From Hypholoma sublateritium FD-334 SS-4 (taxonomy: Eukaryota > Basidiomycota > Agaricomycetes > Agaricales > Strophariaceae): 64,000 nt of DNA. A model generated the notes under the pieces. It made no database searches. It saw only the letters and a program-made list of their open reading frames with translations, and was not told the DNA's origin. Shown piece after piece: positions 11,504 through 23,229 of the stretch. Made by a program: the position numbers and the translations under genes. The stretch lies in NCBI GenBank assembly GCA_000827495.1, contig KN817596.1, positions 127,087-191,086 on the forward strand. The letters are read 5' to 3'. Each line of letters opens with the position of its first letter. Position 1 is the stretch's first letter.

Positions 11504-13276
11504 TCAAATCGGGCGCCACAAAGTCACCGACATCTTCTTCTGTAAAGAGGTGAGGCATGGATCTCGTCGAGGGGGGTACTGAGCAAAATCGAAGCCGTGA
11601 GAAGCGCTGGCGAACGCAAGTTGCCCGACGAAAAACCAATGTAAACTCGGAAATGCGATAGCATATTGGCGCCCGATGTCTATCATTTGTTCCGCATGCC
11701 AGCTTTCCCAAGCCAGTCGGAGCATTGCAGTTTGCTGAGCTCTCGCCTTGTCGATATCAACATTCTTGCCTTGATATGTGGCGTAATCATCGGTTGACAG
11801 ATATTTGGAGACGTCCACGCCCACGGGCAGCATTCGACTGGAATAGTAATCGCACGACCGTGGTGCAAGGGGATGTGCGTTTTCCACATATGTGTCTCGG
11901 GAGAATGCAAGAGTTGCCAGGCGAGTGAGAGGGGCGAGAAGAGTAATTATACATTGATGATTGATTTGCCAGGTACTCCGCAGTCCGTCTTGATTCCCAG
12001 CGGATAGCCATAGGTGCCGAAGAGAATTCATTGTGGCGATTGCTTCGAGTGCTTCTTCTTGGATGTCCGCAGACGCCCAAACCAAGTGGAGCGATGTTAA
12101 TGAGGTGAAGCATTGCGTCAATGTGGGTAGCAGAGATCGGGACAGAAATGAAGGCGATAGGGGACCGGGGATATGCAGCGTCTCGAGCTGACTATTATCG
12201 GCGATGAAAAGTAATATCTTGTCCAGCGGAGCGAATTCCCCTTGATCATGGATAAGCCAACAGAGATGCTTCAGAGTGGACATGTATCCCCGAGTTCCGA
12301 AGAAAGTGGACGTTGATGGCGTCATGGTGTCCATTGCGAGCGTCTCGACGCGGGTCCCCGGGCCGAGGAAGAGGTCCAAAATGTTATCGCTGTTGCAGGA
12401 TATCGTGTCCAGCGTTAAAGAACGCAGACAAGGGAAACTGATTCCTTCGTCGGCGAGGTATATTTGTTCAGCGTCAAGGTTCCCGGTCCACCTTAATTGA
12501 CGAAGGGTGGAACGGGTGCGGCGGAAGATGTTATCGAAGAAGTGAGGAGACTTGTCTGAATAGGAGGTGAATGAAACGTTGAGGCTGAGAGTTTCCAGAG
12601 GCAGTTGATCGTTATCTAGACAAAATCCATTATGTTCATGGAGGACGACACCCTCGAGTCGTAAATGTTTGGCAGGGGATGCGAATATTGACTGAAGGGT
12701 GGGAGAAGAGATGGAGGTAGGAAGGTTCCAATCCAGTATATGGAGATTGGGAAGCGACTTCTCGAGGATGTTCGACACGGATTGGATAAAGGAGATGAGG
12801 TGAATATCTTGATTTTCCGAAGGTGAGATGTGCTCCGTGACGCGAGCCGAACGACATGGTGGACATTGCGCTAAAGGGTCTGTGGTAATGGTCAAACGGC
12901 GAATGCAAGAAGGCATATCCAGGGAAGGATGCGAAGGAGCATATTGTTCAGTTATCGAGAACAAGTGGTTCGCTAACAATGATTGAGGTTTAGCAGGATC
13001 GAAGCATAATTTGACGTCCTTGAAATTGGAAGGCATTGCTAAACGCAGACAGTCGTGATCCACGAGACTCAAAGTCGTGAGGTCTTTCTTGGTGAGGTAG
13101 TCAAGTACACGAGAGGATATCTCGACTGGCAGTTTGAATAACGAGAAATCCGAGGTAGTGATGTGGCGGGAATACACGCGATCGAAGGTGAGTGGCGGAA
13201 TCTCCAAGTTCAAGGAGTCGCTAGCCGGCGTATGGGCGAACATCATGTCGGTAGATAGAAAAGTTCGAACCTCCAT
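11504..13276 (-). CDS. F-box protein with LRR-like body
   Basis: Single-exon frame of 590 residues. An F-box is visible at about residues 47-85 (LFKLPVEISSRVLDYLTKKD then LTTLSLVDHDCLRLAM), preceded by a 45-residue leader. The rest has the repeated short Leu-rich pattern of F-box/LRR proteins, e.g. LPNLHILDWNLPTS, FPCLRSLTLDTISC, SLTSLHLVWASADIQEE, SLRHLWLSAGNQDG. F-box proteins recruit substrates to SCF ubiquitin ligases through Skp1; the target cannot be told from sequence. The start is the ATG at 13274-13276; an internal methionine lies at residue 11. Length and layout fit the large expanded F-box families of Agaricomycetes. There is no frameshift or in-frame stop. Confidence 0.8.
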   Translation of the reverse strand: MEVRTFLSTDMMFAHTPASDSLNLEIPPLTFDRVYSRHITTSDFSLFKLPVEISSRVLDYLTKKDLTTLSLVDHDCLRLAMPSNFKDVKLCFDPAKPQSLLANHLFSITEQYAPSHPSLDMPSCIRRLTITTDPLAQCPPCRSARVTEHISPSENQDIHLISFIQSVSNILEKSLPNLHILDWNLPTSISSPTLQSIFASPAKHLRLEGVVLHEHNGFCLDNDQLPLETLSLNVSFTSYSDKSPHFFDNIFRRTRSTLRQLRWTGNLDAEQIYLADEGISFPCLRSLTLDTISCNSDNILDLFLGPGTRVETLAMDTMTPSTSTFFGTRGYMSTLKHLCWLIHDQGEFAPLDKILLFIADNSQLETLHIPGPLSPSFLSRSLLPTLTQCFTSLTSLHLVWASADIQEEALEAIATMNSLRHLWLSAGNQDGLRSTWQINHQCIITLLAPLTRLATLAFSRDTYVENAHPLAPRSCDYYSSRMLPVGVDVSKYLSTDDYATYQGKNVDIDKARAQQTAMLRLAWESWHAEQMIDIGRQYAIAFPSLHWFFVGQLAFASASHGFDFAQYPPRRDPCLTSLQKKMSVTLWRPI

Positions 13277-14140
13277 CGTAACTAAAACAGCGCGTAAGTC
13301 GTGTATGAGTAGAGATTGTGATGGATGTAGCTCACCGACTCTGAAAAAGGTGCTGAAGTTTTTAGTGAAAAGGATCGCAGGCGGGCACCTTATATTCGCG
13401 CCCGTAGATCCCTTGACCTACCCTGTCTGGCCAAATGCTACCCTGTCCGAACGGCCCAATTCTAGATTAGAGTCCTTCTTCAGGAAAATCCCGTCGAAAC
13501 TAGCCCCAAGTAAGACCAAAATAAAGCTGTGGGGGAAAGCGAACGATGACCAGAGCAATTCCAAAGCGATGAGCGAGGCACCATCTAGCCCCTCAGACAT
13601 TATAGACATTGAGGCCATGATTGCAAAGGATAAGGAGCAGCCCAAATACGTCCGTAATTAGTCAAAGGAGAGCTTAGCGAGCCAACACAAGTCGATTCGG
13701 GAGAAATTTTTGAGCCTCGAGGCTGTCGAATTCGGAACGGCGAAGGAAGTGGCACGATTGCCAGCATGACGTCCAATGTCAAGACTGTTTGTCCGGTACT
13801 CTGGAACACCACGGCGACGCAAGCTATATCTACCCTTCTTCTCAGCCGGCTGTAGAGAGGCGGCAAAAAAAATAAGAAGGCCGGGGAGTGAGTGAATCAT
13901 TCTTAAAAAGGATTGAAAGTTGAATGATTGTTGATTGGTTGTTGATTTTGTGTTGATTGGTTGTTATTCACGCAAATTATCTTAAAATTATCTAATACTT
14001 ACTAATACTACATAGCTATCTCCTTCGGCGATGGCCGGCGAACCTGAGCAAGTTGTTTTCGCAAGAGTTCGAAAGAGCCCAGAGGCCTGTCCAGACTCCA
14101 CACGATTGAAGCAGGTTCTGGCACTGCGGCCAAGCTTACG
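13277..14140. other. Intergenic region with a simple TTGATTGGTTG repeat
   Basis: Between the divergent F-box and dehydrogenase genes. A plus-strand frame ending at 13661 has a charged, protein-like tail (DIIDIEAMIAKDKEQPKYVR) but no domain and no start that fits, so it is not called. At 13926-13966 the motif GTTGATTGGTTGTT recurs three times. Confidence 0.4.
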
Positions 14141-15339
14141 ATGTCTCCCTCTCATTCATATGTCATCGCAGTCCTCCCAGGTGATGGAATAGGGATTGAA
14201 GTTATGCCTCCAGCCCTGCGATGCTTAGAAGCTGCCGCTAAGGTATTCGGTTTTCATTTGGAATGGCGCCACTACCCTTGGGCATCGTGTACCTACTATC
14301 ACCAACACGGGAAGATGCTTCCAGACAACTGGAAGCCACTCTTGCAGGCTTGCGATGCCATTTACTTTGGAGCAGGTAAGAATGTTATTGAAGTCCGGGC
14401 TGTACTGGACCAATCTTATCCTCGCTAGTTGGCGATCCGGCCACGGTCCCTGACCACATCTCCTTGTGGGGGAGTCTTTTGCTCTTCCGACGAGAATTCG
14501 ATCAATACATTAATCTGCGCCCGTGCCGTCTTATTTCTGGTGTAACATCACCTCTTGCTAATCGCGACGGCAAACATATCGATTTCGTGACTGTAAGGGA
14601 AAATACAGAGGGAGAGTACAGCTCTATAGGAGGTAGAATATTCGAAGGCACGGACCGCGAGACCGTCATCCAAAACACCGTATTCACAAGGATAGGCGTA
14701 GACAGGGTCATCAGATACGCATTCGAGCTCGCCCGAAGTCGTCCGGCCAAGAAATTAACTTCCGCCACAAAATCGAACGGCATTTCAATCACTATGCCCT
14801 ACTGGGATGAACGCGTGGAGGTTATCGGCAAGGAGTATCCGGACGTCAAAGTCGAGAAATACCACATCGACATCCTCTGCGCCCATTTTGTTCAACGACC
14901 CCATATCTTCGACGTAGTCGTAGGTTCCAATCTATTCGGCGACATCTTGTCCGACCTTGGTCCTGCATGCACGGGCACCATTGGCATTGCACCGTCGGCT
15001 AATCTCAACCCTTCAGCGACACGTGGAGAGTCGGGCGACACTTGGATGCCCAGCCTCTTCGAACCTGTTCATGGGAGCGCACCTGATATCGCGGGGAAGG
15101 GAATCGCCAATCCTGTGGGTATGATTTGGGCAGGGCAAATGATGCTGGAACACCTGGGTGAGAAGGACGCAGCGAACGCGGTTATGGGCGCCATCGAAAG
15201 GGTGCTCAAGGTCTCCAGATCAGCACAATTGCGCGGAGAGTCCGATATTCTTACGCCGGACATGCATGGAAAAGGAACCACAGAAGGATTAGGCCGCGCA
15301 ATCGAGGAAGAAATATTGAAATCGAGCAGTGGAATCTAG
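14141..15339 (+). CDS. Tartrate/D-malate dehydrogenase-like (isopropylmalate/isocitrate dehydrogenase family)
   Basis: Two exons, 14141-14375 and 14429-15339, joined over a 53-nt intron, encode 381 residues. This is a beta-decarboxylating dehydrogenase: N-terminal nucleotide-fold start YVIAVLPGDGIGIEVMPPAL; VRENTEGEYSSIGGRIF, the substrate and cofactor loop; a catalytic-region ATKSNGISITMPYWDE; VVGSNLFGDILSDLGPACTG carrying the metal-binding aspartates; and the NAD-binding block FEPVHGSAPDIAGKGIANP. The ENTEGEYSS text and overall length match tartrate dehydrogenase/decarboxylase and D-malate dehydrogenase (TtuC-type) more than LeuB or mitochondrial IDH. No mitochondrial presequence is visible, so it is probably cytosolic. 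Expected chemistry is NAD-dependent oxidation of a 2-hydroxy acid such as tartrate or D-malate, with Mg or Mn. Intact, with no nearby pathway partner. Confidence 0.88.
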
Positions 15340-16605
15340 GAAACGTTGAATTGAATATTTTGTAATCAAACACCAATAGCGTTCTGTCGATCAAATTGTA
15401 CTCGGTACCGTTGTAAGTTACCTCGCTCTGGAGAAATAGTGCGGAGTATGTTGACAAGAATTCGCCCCAATTCTCACCCGCGATCACAGCGCGATCGCAA
15501 TGGGGCTGAGAACTAGAATTTGAACTTCAGTCACACTTGGCCCGTCAGCGTGATGACCGGCATCGTCGTGAGCAATAAGTTCCAGCGATCGCCCGCTCTC
15601 TCACTTATGTAAGTACTATTTTCTGCCACGAGCTGTTCAGTACAGAACCACTGGAAATATTGTCGCAGTTGTCCGTAATAAAATATCGGGGTACAAAGTG
15701 ATTGACATAGTTCGCTGCTCTGCAGGCCAATGCGGATGTATTCGGTCAGCAAGTTTTAATCCCAACTTCCGTCGCTGAATCTAGTACTGGAAGCTGGGAT
15801 ATATCATTGGTTTATTACAGCTTTGTTCATCAACGCTGCTGGCGCATACTAGTCACTTTCAATGATAAATTCTCAAAAGGGTATAAATTTGGCTGCTTGC
15901 TCTTTCGTATACATCCCAACCCAGCTCATAACTTGAATATCATCCCCATCGCGCTTTGTTGGACGTCGATTTCAACAGATTTCGCTCATAATTATTCTTG
16001 AAATGCGTATGATGGGAAGAAACATAAGTTGTTTGACCTTGAGGCGCTTCACAATTTGAATCTAGTTATAAGGACGCCTTGTCATCACCACACTCGTGTC
16101 GTGCGGGGCTCGCCCCTATTAACCGATTAATTGACCGGCGGTCGTTCTAACTTCTAGACTCACTGCCTCCCACTGCCCAGTCCTCAAATTGATTACACTA
16201 TTTTCGTTGGGGTATATAATTAGATTGATCATTAATAGGCTACTACTTATAAATGTACTCCTGATAAAATACTACTACATAGTAAGTGTTATTTTTATGT
16301 GCAGAACGGTAGTGGAAGTATCCTAAAACTTGAAAGTCTATATGAAATGTCTATATTGAAGCTCTTTTCAGAGGCTCATAAAAAAGGTAATCCGCACAGG
16401 ATGACCAAGGAGGGTACCGGTAAGAAGCCGCTATCTGTCTAAACTGCAAATACTCGGATTATTCGCAGGAAAAGAGCCGCCTGGGAGTTAGCTCTGTAGA
16501 GAATGTTGAAGTCGTCAAAGTCCGAGTCTGGTATGAAGCGTCGTTAGTTCAAATTATGGGTATAGAGATATCTTGGTATAAATTCTTGTCGCATCGTTGG
16601 GAATT
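15340..16605. other. Intergenic region
   Basis: AT-rich convergent 3' region of about 1.3 kb. I see no protein-like frame, no tRNA-like fold and no clear repeat. Confidence 0.45.
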
Positions 16606-17292
16606 TCATGAGACACTGAGACTCCACTCTCCTGAGCGGCGGGAATAATTGGAAATTCCGAGGAAGCGAGTATGACCCATGAGAAAGTCGATTCGCTTCA
16701 TGCCCCCTTGTTTCTCCATTTTATAGTCTTGTGACGACCGCTGACGTCTGTAGCGCTGTTCATACGCTCGAGTTGCGCGCCGACGGTCATCTGAAGTTGG
16801 TAGAGAGTCGAATTCCTGAGATGTAATATTTTTGCGCAGGGAGTGGTAAACTGCGTCAAGGACGTCCTCGAGGGAGACAAACGATCCGTTGGACGCGTAA
16901 ACCTTGACCGTCCATGGCAAATGGGAAGAGTCGATTCTCATAAAAGATGTAGAGGGAAATGTGGCAGGCTCCGAGAGAACACGTCGCGATATGGCCTTGT
17001 AATTATGCCTTGCTGTGCTTGGGTGATCCACCAAGTCCCATGTCATCGGTGCCGCCGTACGTAGCAGCGGATGAGACCGAATGGGCTCTGTGTATGTCTG
17101 CCGTCGAATTGGCTTGACAGGTGGGTATGCCGCAGCATATGGTACGGGCAAGTTATGTGTCTGGAAGGGAGGGGTGACGGGTCCTGAGTCGGAAGAAATG
17201 CTGGAAGCAGAAAATGAAAGCGCTGGGGTAGGAGGCGAATGGAATAGATTCTGGTACGCAAAGCGAACCTGCTTTGGAAGGATCCCCGGCAT
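16606..17292 (-). CDS. DUF6699-type protein
   Basis: Single-exon gene of 228 residues, ATG at 17290-17292 and stop at 16606-16608. The N-terminal 70 residues are Ser/Pro-rich and disordered. The folded part begins at MTWDLVDHPSTA and runs through SRRVLSEPATFPSTSFMRID, LPWTVKVYASNGSFVSLEDV, LDAVYHSLRKNITSQEFDSL, and ends with MKRIDFLMGHTRFLGIS. This succession (PMTWD, SEPAT, LPWxVxV, VxDVLxAxYxxLR, RxDFLxGHTRFxG) is the DUF6699 pattern that is multi-copy in basidiomycetes. No function is known for the family. There are no membrane segments or catalytic motif. The gene is intact. Confidence 0.85.
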   Translation of the reverse strand: MPGILPKQVRFAYQNLFHSPPTPALSFSASSISSDSGPVTPPFQTHNLPVPYAAAYPPVKPIRRQTYTEPIRSHPLLRTAAPMTWDLVDHPSTARHNYKAISRRVLSEPATFPSTSFMRIDSSHLPWTVKVYASNGSFVSLEDVLDAVYHSLRKNITSQEFDSLPTSDDRRRATRAYEQRYRRQRSSQDYKMEKQGGMKRIDFLMGHTRFLGISNYSRRSGEWSLSVS

Positions 17293-18974
17293 TGTGGTGA
17301 TCGTCGTATGCGGTGTAAGGATGTAAATTATCGGTAGGAGGCGATGGGTTGAGTATAGTCGGTGAATGGATGTTGCAGCGTAATTCGTGTCTTATATAAG
17401 TCTATTATGCTGCGGACTAAGTCACCTTGCGTAACGCAGGACTGGATTTCGGGACAGTGTGTACTGCCTTATCTCCGAGATTTCCTTCTACTACAGGGTC
17501 AAGCTTGCTCCATTGTCCATACATTACGATTCCTATGCAACTCCGTGTAAGAAAATGTGGATCTTCGCAACATATCGGTCAGTGTCCCCGTCTGCCACGA
17601 AGGAAAATGATCCACTAATGCTGTGCTGCTACGGTACGTACAGGGAACTAATAATGTTTGCCACTGATATGCATCCGTTCAGTAGGGTTGCTCACTCCAC
17701 GTAAGCGCCCAAGCTCGACCGTTGCGAGCCTCGAGGCAACGGAATGCAGTGCACCGAGCATCCGGATCATAAATCCCGCCCTCGGATCAAAACAGCCTCG
17801 GGTGGCGCTTGGGCTGCGCAGCCTCTTCGGTATCCACACGGAACCAGACAAAGATGGTTTTTAGTGGATTTTAGGGGGACATTTTCAAGCTCTTGGCCTA
17901 AAACGCGCAAAGACACTCTCATTATCATACCTCAACAGGCGGAGGACTTCTGAGCAATCTCGGTTCACTCTTTAACTCTTTGTTTCAAGTTCTGTTGAAA
18001 GCATGTAACAGACTGGGAGATCTGAGAGCACTAAATGTAACTGCAGTTTTTACGACAACAATGAGAATTATTTATGACTTCAAGAAAATTCCTGGGATTT
18101 AGTACCCGGACTAGGGAGTGGAATGGACAACTTGCACGAGATACTATGCCGTCCGATTTGACCGACAGGGCATGTCCATTCTAAGATCTAGAAACCATGC
18201 TATGGTTTAGTTCTCTCTACACTATTCCAACGATCTTCCCCTTCTTTCAGTTTCTCAGTGCCGAATTCAAGTCTGCGCGGCTTTTGCACAACCTTCAGTA
18301 CTTTTCCTTTTCGGCCGTTTTCACATCTCAGAAAGACATCCAGCTTGAAAGCGCACCATGCCAGTAACTTCTGTTGATTCTACTCTGATATTTTCTGCAG
18401 CCAAATAAGATGATCTGATTCATATAAAGTATAGCGTACCAATATTCTTCGTCATCGTAAACGAGTATAAGGTCGTCATCCGAAGATCTGACATCCTGAA
18501 AGGATAACCTTTGCCAAAGGAATATAATACAGTCAGAAAGCCACCCAGTACGACTACCTCAGAATGGGCTAATTGCGTGGGGCGGATATTGTGGTGGCCG
18601 CGATGAACGATGAGTCACTTGTCTATTTGCATTTCGCTATTCCCTTATAAATCTAACAACAGGCCAGATCTTGTTGCGCTACGAATTCCTTTGATAGACG
18701 TACACCCATTGGTGTGCCATTCCCCTTGCATCCACCAGCGCGCCATAGAAAATGGAGTCCCCAAAAGGGTGGCTCGATCGAGACTCACAAATGACTCGGA
18801 GTTGAATGTAATGGACTGGATTCCGCAGGTCCTGCTCTTTTGAACGGTACTTGTTATTGACCTGGAGTCATGATATATTGCATCATCCGGTACCCTTCCG
18901 TAATAGACTCAAATCGCTGCGCAAGAATAATATACATGTTAAGACCGATGTGAAGGAGCCACGCCCGGTCCCTT
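17293..18974. other. Intergenic region
   Basis: About 1.7 kb between the DUF6699 start and the 3' end of the ABC transporter. Short frames only, none with a recognisable domain, and no repeats or RNA gene found by eye. Confidence 0.4.
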
Positions 18975-21521
18975 CTATTGGGCGAAAGCGCTGGCTTGTA
19001 TTTCGTACAACTTGGCGTATTCGCCTTGTTTGATCATCAGTTCATCATGTGAGCCCGACTCACATATGGCGCCATCTTTCATGCAGCTACGCAGTAATGG
19101 AGTGAGTGGGCATCAATGTCGATGAAAGGCAGCGTAGACATACATAATTTGGTCAGCGTATTTGGTCAAATGCCCGAAACGGTGGGTGACAAAGACCAAC
19201 GTCTTTCCATCGCGGACTTTGATAAGGTTCTCGAATAACTTGTGCTCCGCCTCTGCATCCAAAGCAGAGCTGGGTTCGTCTACTGCCACGAATTTGATCT
19301 TTCCCGATTGGAATCTCATAAAAGAGCGTGCACTATATGGGAATATGATGTCAGAAACGTTTAGCGCTGAAACTTGAAGATCGAAGTACTTACGCCACGA
19401 CCTTTTGGCGCTCGCCACCGGAGATATCAATCTTCTTCCGCAGCGCTTCCATTTCCTTGTACAGGAAGTGTGATTTCTTGTTGTATAGATTCATCTCGAA
19501 CGGTTTTATCATGGGCTCTAGGATAGTGTCCATTCCGTCTTTGAGTTTAGAGATAAATTCGGTCGCACCGCCCTGCTCTGCTGCTTGCTCTACAAGGCTC
19601 CCATCACCGACTTTGGCGTGATACCCCAGACCAATGTTCTCGCGTAGGGACAATGGGTAGAGTTGGCTATCTTGGCTGAGAAGCGCTGTTGCTTCGTGCA
19701 GGTCGGAAACGATGTATTCGGCGGAGGGCCGGCCGTCGATGTGCACTGTGCCGGAAGAGGGGTCGTAGAGGCGTGATAGAATGCGGATGAGAGTGGACTT
19801 GCCACTCCCATTAGCGCCGACGATGACTACGAGCTGCCCTGCTTGGATTTTCAGCGAGACGGCGTTCAGCGATGGGGACGTCTTCTGTGTGCCTGGATAT
19901 AAGAAGGTGACAGAGCTGGAGAGTGACACGTTACACAGGTTCAAGGTGAAATCTTATAGGTTGCATACCTCAAATCGAACGACATGCCCTTCGACGGCTT
20001 CTCGCCGGTATTATGCGGGTAGGGGATTATGCCTTTATCCATGGCAGTCACAGGTAGGTCCTCAGAGCGGTAAATATTTTTCAATGATGACAAACTACGG
20101 TTCACGACTTGGGCTTGAGACAAGGTCATTGACAACGAGAAGCGTAGATGAGTGGACGATTGTTGGAGAAGCGCAACTGAGGATATCGAAAAGTTCGCTG
20201 GATGTAACGCGGCGTTCAGCGCGCAAAAAATCTGAATGCTCGATTAGTTAGCGCCCTGGGCGAAGCTGCGGGGACCGGGAGCTTACCATTGGGGCGAATT
20301 CGGTCACTTCGAATATCATGTCGTTTATGAGAGGGGTCCGGTACATGTACTGATAAAATGGGTGCATAGTGCTCAGGTCCCCCAGTTCACGACAGGCGCG
20401 CTGATATTCTGCAAGGGTGCGGGCGTGTAAAGCGGACCAGGAATTATCACCACATATGACGTACCAGATACGATCCACCCTGCCAGCCCACTGCTTATGA
20501 TATCCTGTCGTAGATCTCCATCTGCTAACTTTTCGAGCGCCTTGATCCTTTGATGCGTTGGATTTGATATATAGCCGAAAAACACTGCGCAATCATTGTT
20601 ATTAGGGAGTGCGTATATCCCGAACATTGGAATCTACCTTTGCTCCATAGTGCAGGCGTGATGTATGTGGTGAGGAGTGGGTGAGATAGGGATAGGAGGA
20701 CAAACCAAGGTCCTCCCGTTGACCGTGCCACATGGCCAATGAAGGCCATTTGGCTCCCACTCTGCAGGACGTTATTGGTTAGTCGAATGAGACTGTCTAA
20801 TGCTTCCCAAGCTTCTCTAGCGCTTGCCCCTGACTTGCTGGCGGCCTCTGTTCCAAGGATTAGCATAAAGCAGTAAACTTCGGGATGATATTCAGAACCT
20901 TGTGACGTCGCAAGGTCTAGGTGTAGATTCGCCTTCATGAGGAGAAGTTGTAGATGCCCAGTGACTTTAGAGTAGAGGATGGTATGCATCTTGTTGCTGA
21001 AATTGCGACATGGCGACTCTCGAGTCTCATTGCATTAATAGTAGAAAAATTACGTACCCATACCACTTCAACGAGGCAAACAGGAAAGCACATGCGAGTC
21101 GCAAAAATATCGCGAAAGATATCTCATACACATCTGGCGTTCCCGAAAGAAGACCAGCCTCAATCTGCATGGAACATGAACAGAAAGTTACAACTAAAGC
21201 GAGGATGACACATACAATTCTGAGCAGCTTATCGGAGAATGCGAGAAGGAGCAAGTCTTGCAATCCGTGGACAAATTTGCAGAAAAGATATACGATCAAG
21301 TGATAGGGTGCAACAGTATAAACGTCGGTAACAAGGTGCAAAACGAAGGGGCTGATGTCTTGGATCTCCTTCCAGAGTTTCTTTGGCGCCTCGAATACGG
21401 TTGAATGCGAACCTTCCATACGCAAGGACCATACACCGAGTTGCAGGTCTTCGACAGCCTGGTTTCCACTGCCATTGTCCGTTGGCTCTTCTTGGTCGGA
21501 CGAATGATACTCGGGGGTCAT
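18975..21521 (-). CDS. ABC transporter, half-size, single nucleotide-binding domain
   Basis: Multi-exon ABC exporter-like protein with the membrane domain first and one ATPase domain at the C-terminus. The ATG at 21519-21521 begins MTPEYHSSDQEEPTDNGSGN. Hydrophobic helices follow (LLRIVCVILALVVTFCSC). A long helical segment (KANLHLDLATS, ASAREAWEALDSLIRLTN) is typical of the Agaricomycete half-transporter family. The ATPase has Walker A VGANGSGKST, Q-loop LLSQDSQLYPLSLREN, an expanded helical stretch, signature ISGGERQK, Walker B KFVAVDEPSSALD and switch histidine in VTHRFG. The C-terminal exon reads MKDGAICESGSHDELMIKQG with the stop at 18975-18977. All catalytic elements are present. It probably works as a dimer; the substrate is unknown (a drug, peptide or metal exporter are all possible). 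It is divergent from the zinc-finger gene, with 246 nt between starts. Confidence 0.82.
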
Positions 21522-21767
21522 ATTCGAGATTGTTAGGCATCTGGGCGAGGAAAGGTGTGCATTTTATAGACTTTTCCCTCACCCGCAGCATTATGCTTTG
21601 CTCGTGGTGGCTCGGGACCGTCGAAGCGTTTTCATCGGAAGGTTGGTTGACTCTTACAGTGATCGGCCTTCGCCGAACGGTTCGATCTCCGCCATGAATT
21701 TCGCACACGTCCGTCATCTCGCTTTTCTCCCCGAACTGCCATCTCAAAATCTCCCCGAAATCTCACA
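21522..21767. promoter_or_regulatory. Shared divergent promoter, ABC transporter / BuGZ-like gene
   Basis: 246 nt separate the two start codons, which point away from each other. Both promoters and 5' leaders must fit here unless there are unseen upstream exons. No TATA box or clear factor site was identified. Confidence 0.5.
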
Positions 21768-23229
21768 ATGGCGAAAAAGAAGAACAAACAGGTAAATCGC
21801 CCGAAAATAGCCATATATACGAAGCTAACCTTTTGCAGATCATCCGACCATGGTGCTGGTATTGCGAGCGCGAATTTGAAGATGAGAAAGGTACGTCTGA
21901 CTCATGAGACTCATGCCTGCATACTGCTGAAATATGCCCAGTGTTAATGCAGCACCAAAAGGCCAAGCACTTCAAGTGTAACATGTGCCCCAGAAGACTG
22001 AATACCGCTGGAGGATTAGCCGTTCACATCCAACAAGTTCACAAGCTCGAGCCTGAGAAGTACGTACCTTGCCACACGATAACGACAGTCACTCACATAG
22101 CATTTAATAGCCTGCCTCGTATTGAGAATGCTCTTCCTGGTCGAGACGGATACGAAGTAGAGATTTTCGGCATGGAAGGCATCCCCGCTCCCGATGTTGC
22201 CGATTACAAGCGTCGAAAGGAAATCGAACTCGGTCTCTCAGCCGGATCCATTTCCCAGCCACCTCCCAAGCGAGCTAAAGTCGAGAATCGCCCACTTTCC
22301 GAAGAGGAGTTGCGTCGCCAACTCGCTGAACACAAAGCATTGATGGGGCTCTCTGCCCCGGAGACTTCAACCGCAACGGAGTCGAGCTCTGGAGCCGTAT
22401 ACGGTGCGCCGCAGACGTATGCTACTCCACCCCAGATGCCTCCGCCTATGAGCGGCGGCATGCCTCCCATGCCTCCGCCAGGTATGTTCCCGCCGGGAAT
22501 GCCTCCCCCTGGAGCCTTTCCGCCAGGTGGATTCCCTCCATTCATGCCAGGTTTCCCGCCTGGGTACGTTATCTTATTCAGCGTCTGTTTCGCATCTAAC
22601 AACCGATTATATGCAGTGGTCCTCCACCGGGGTTCGCTATGCCCAACTTCCCGCCTGGTGCCCCGCCATTCCCCCCAGGCCCGCCAGGTGCGCTCGGCCG
22701 CCCTCCATTCCCTCCTCCACCAGGTTTCGGCCCGCCGGGCATGGGATTACCCGGAGCACCTGCGTTTTCGCCCCCACCTCCACCTCAGTTTGTACCTGCA
22801 CAGATGCAGCAGAATGCACCAGGTCCTCCCCCCGGAAACGCGAGCCAGCCACCTCCGCAACAACCTCCGCAATCGCAGCAGTTGCAGCAGTCGCAGCAAC
22901 CATCGCAGCCTCAGCAAGCACCATCGCGCCCGGAACCTTCCCGAACTGAAGAACGTGTGCGTCAGCCTGTGTTGACTCTTCCTGATCCATCGCGGTCGCA
23001 GACAAATGCAGAGTTCAAGAAGCTTACCGACCTCAAATTCAAAGACGCCAACTTCTCTCCCGTGCGTATATTTCTAAATGTCTAATATTATACGAAATTC
23101 ATTTTCTTTCAGGATGAACACCGTGCAATCCATCCCAAGTATTTCCTCGCGAAATTAGATGACAACAGTGCCATATCATCAGATGAATCTCGTGGGAAGA
23201 AGCGTGCTCGTGCAGAAGACTTCCTGTGA
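21768..23229 (+). CDS. BuGZ/ZNF207 (plant SUF4)-type zinc-finger protein
   Basis: Six exons (21768-21791, 21839-21890, 21942-22059, 22111-22563, 22617-23061, 23113-23229) join in phase to 402 residues. The N-terminus KKKNKQIIRPWCWYCEREF and the two C2H2 fingers (CWYCEREF..LMQHQKAKHF; CNMCPRRLNT..AVHIQQVH) followed by NALPGRDGYEVEIFGMEGIP are diagnostic of the ZNF207/BuGZ/SUF4 family. Animal BuGZ binds Bub3 through a GLEBS motif, stabilises it at kinetochores and forms microtubule-binding condensates; the plant member acts in transcription. The long Pro/Gly/Met-rich and Gln-rich low-complexity middle (about residues 150-330) is also a family feature. I do not see a convincing GLEBS motif. The C-terminus ends with an acidic/basic tail (RGKKRARAEDFL). 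The gene appears intact. Confidence 0.85.

Noticed and set aside
13134..13661. Plus-strand frame of 175 codons over the start of the F-box gene
   Set aside because: Its first half is antisense to the F-box coding exon; only the last 60 residues look protein-like, with no domain or usable start.
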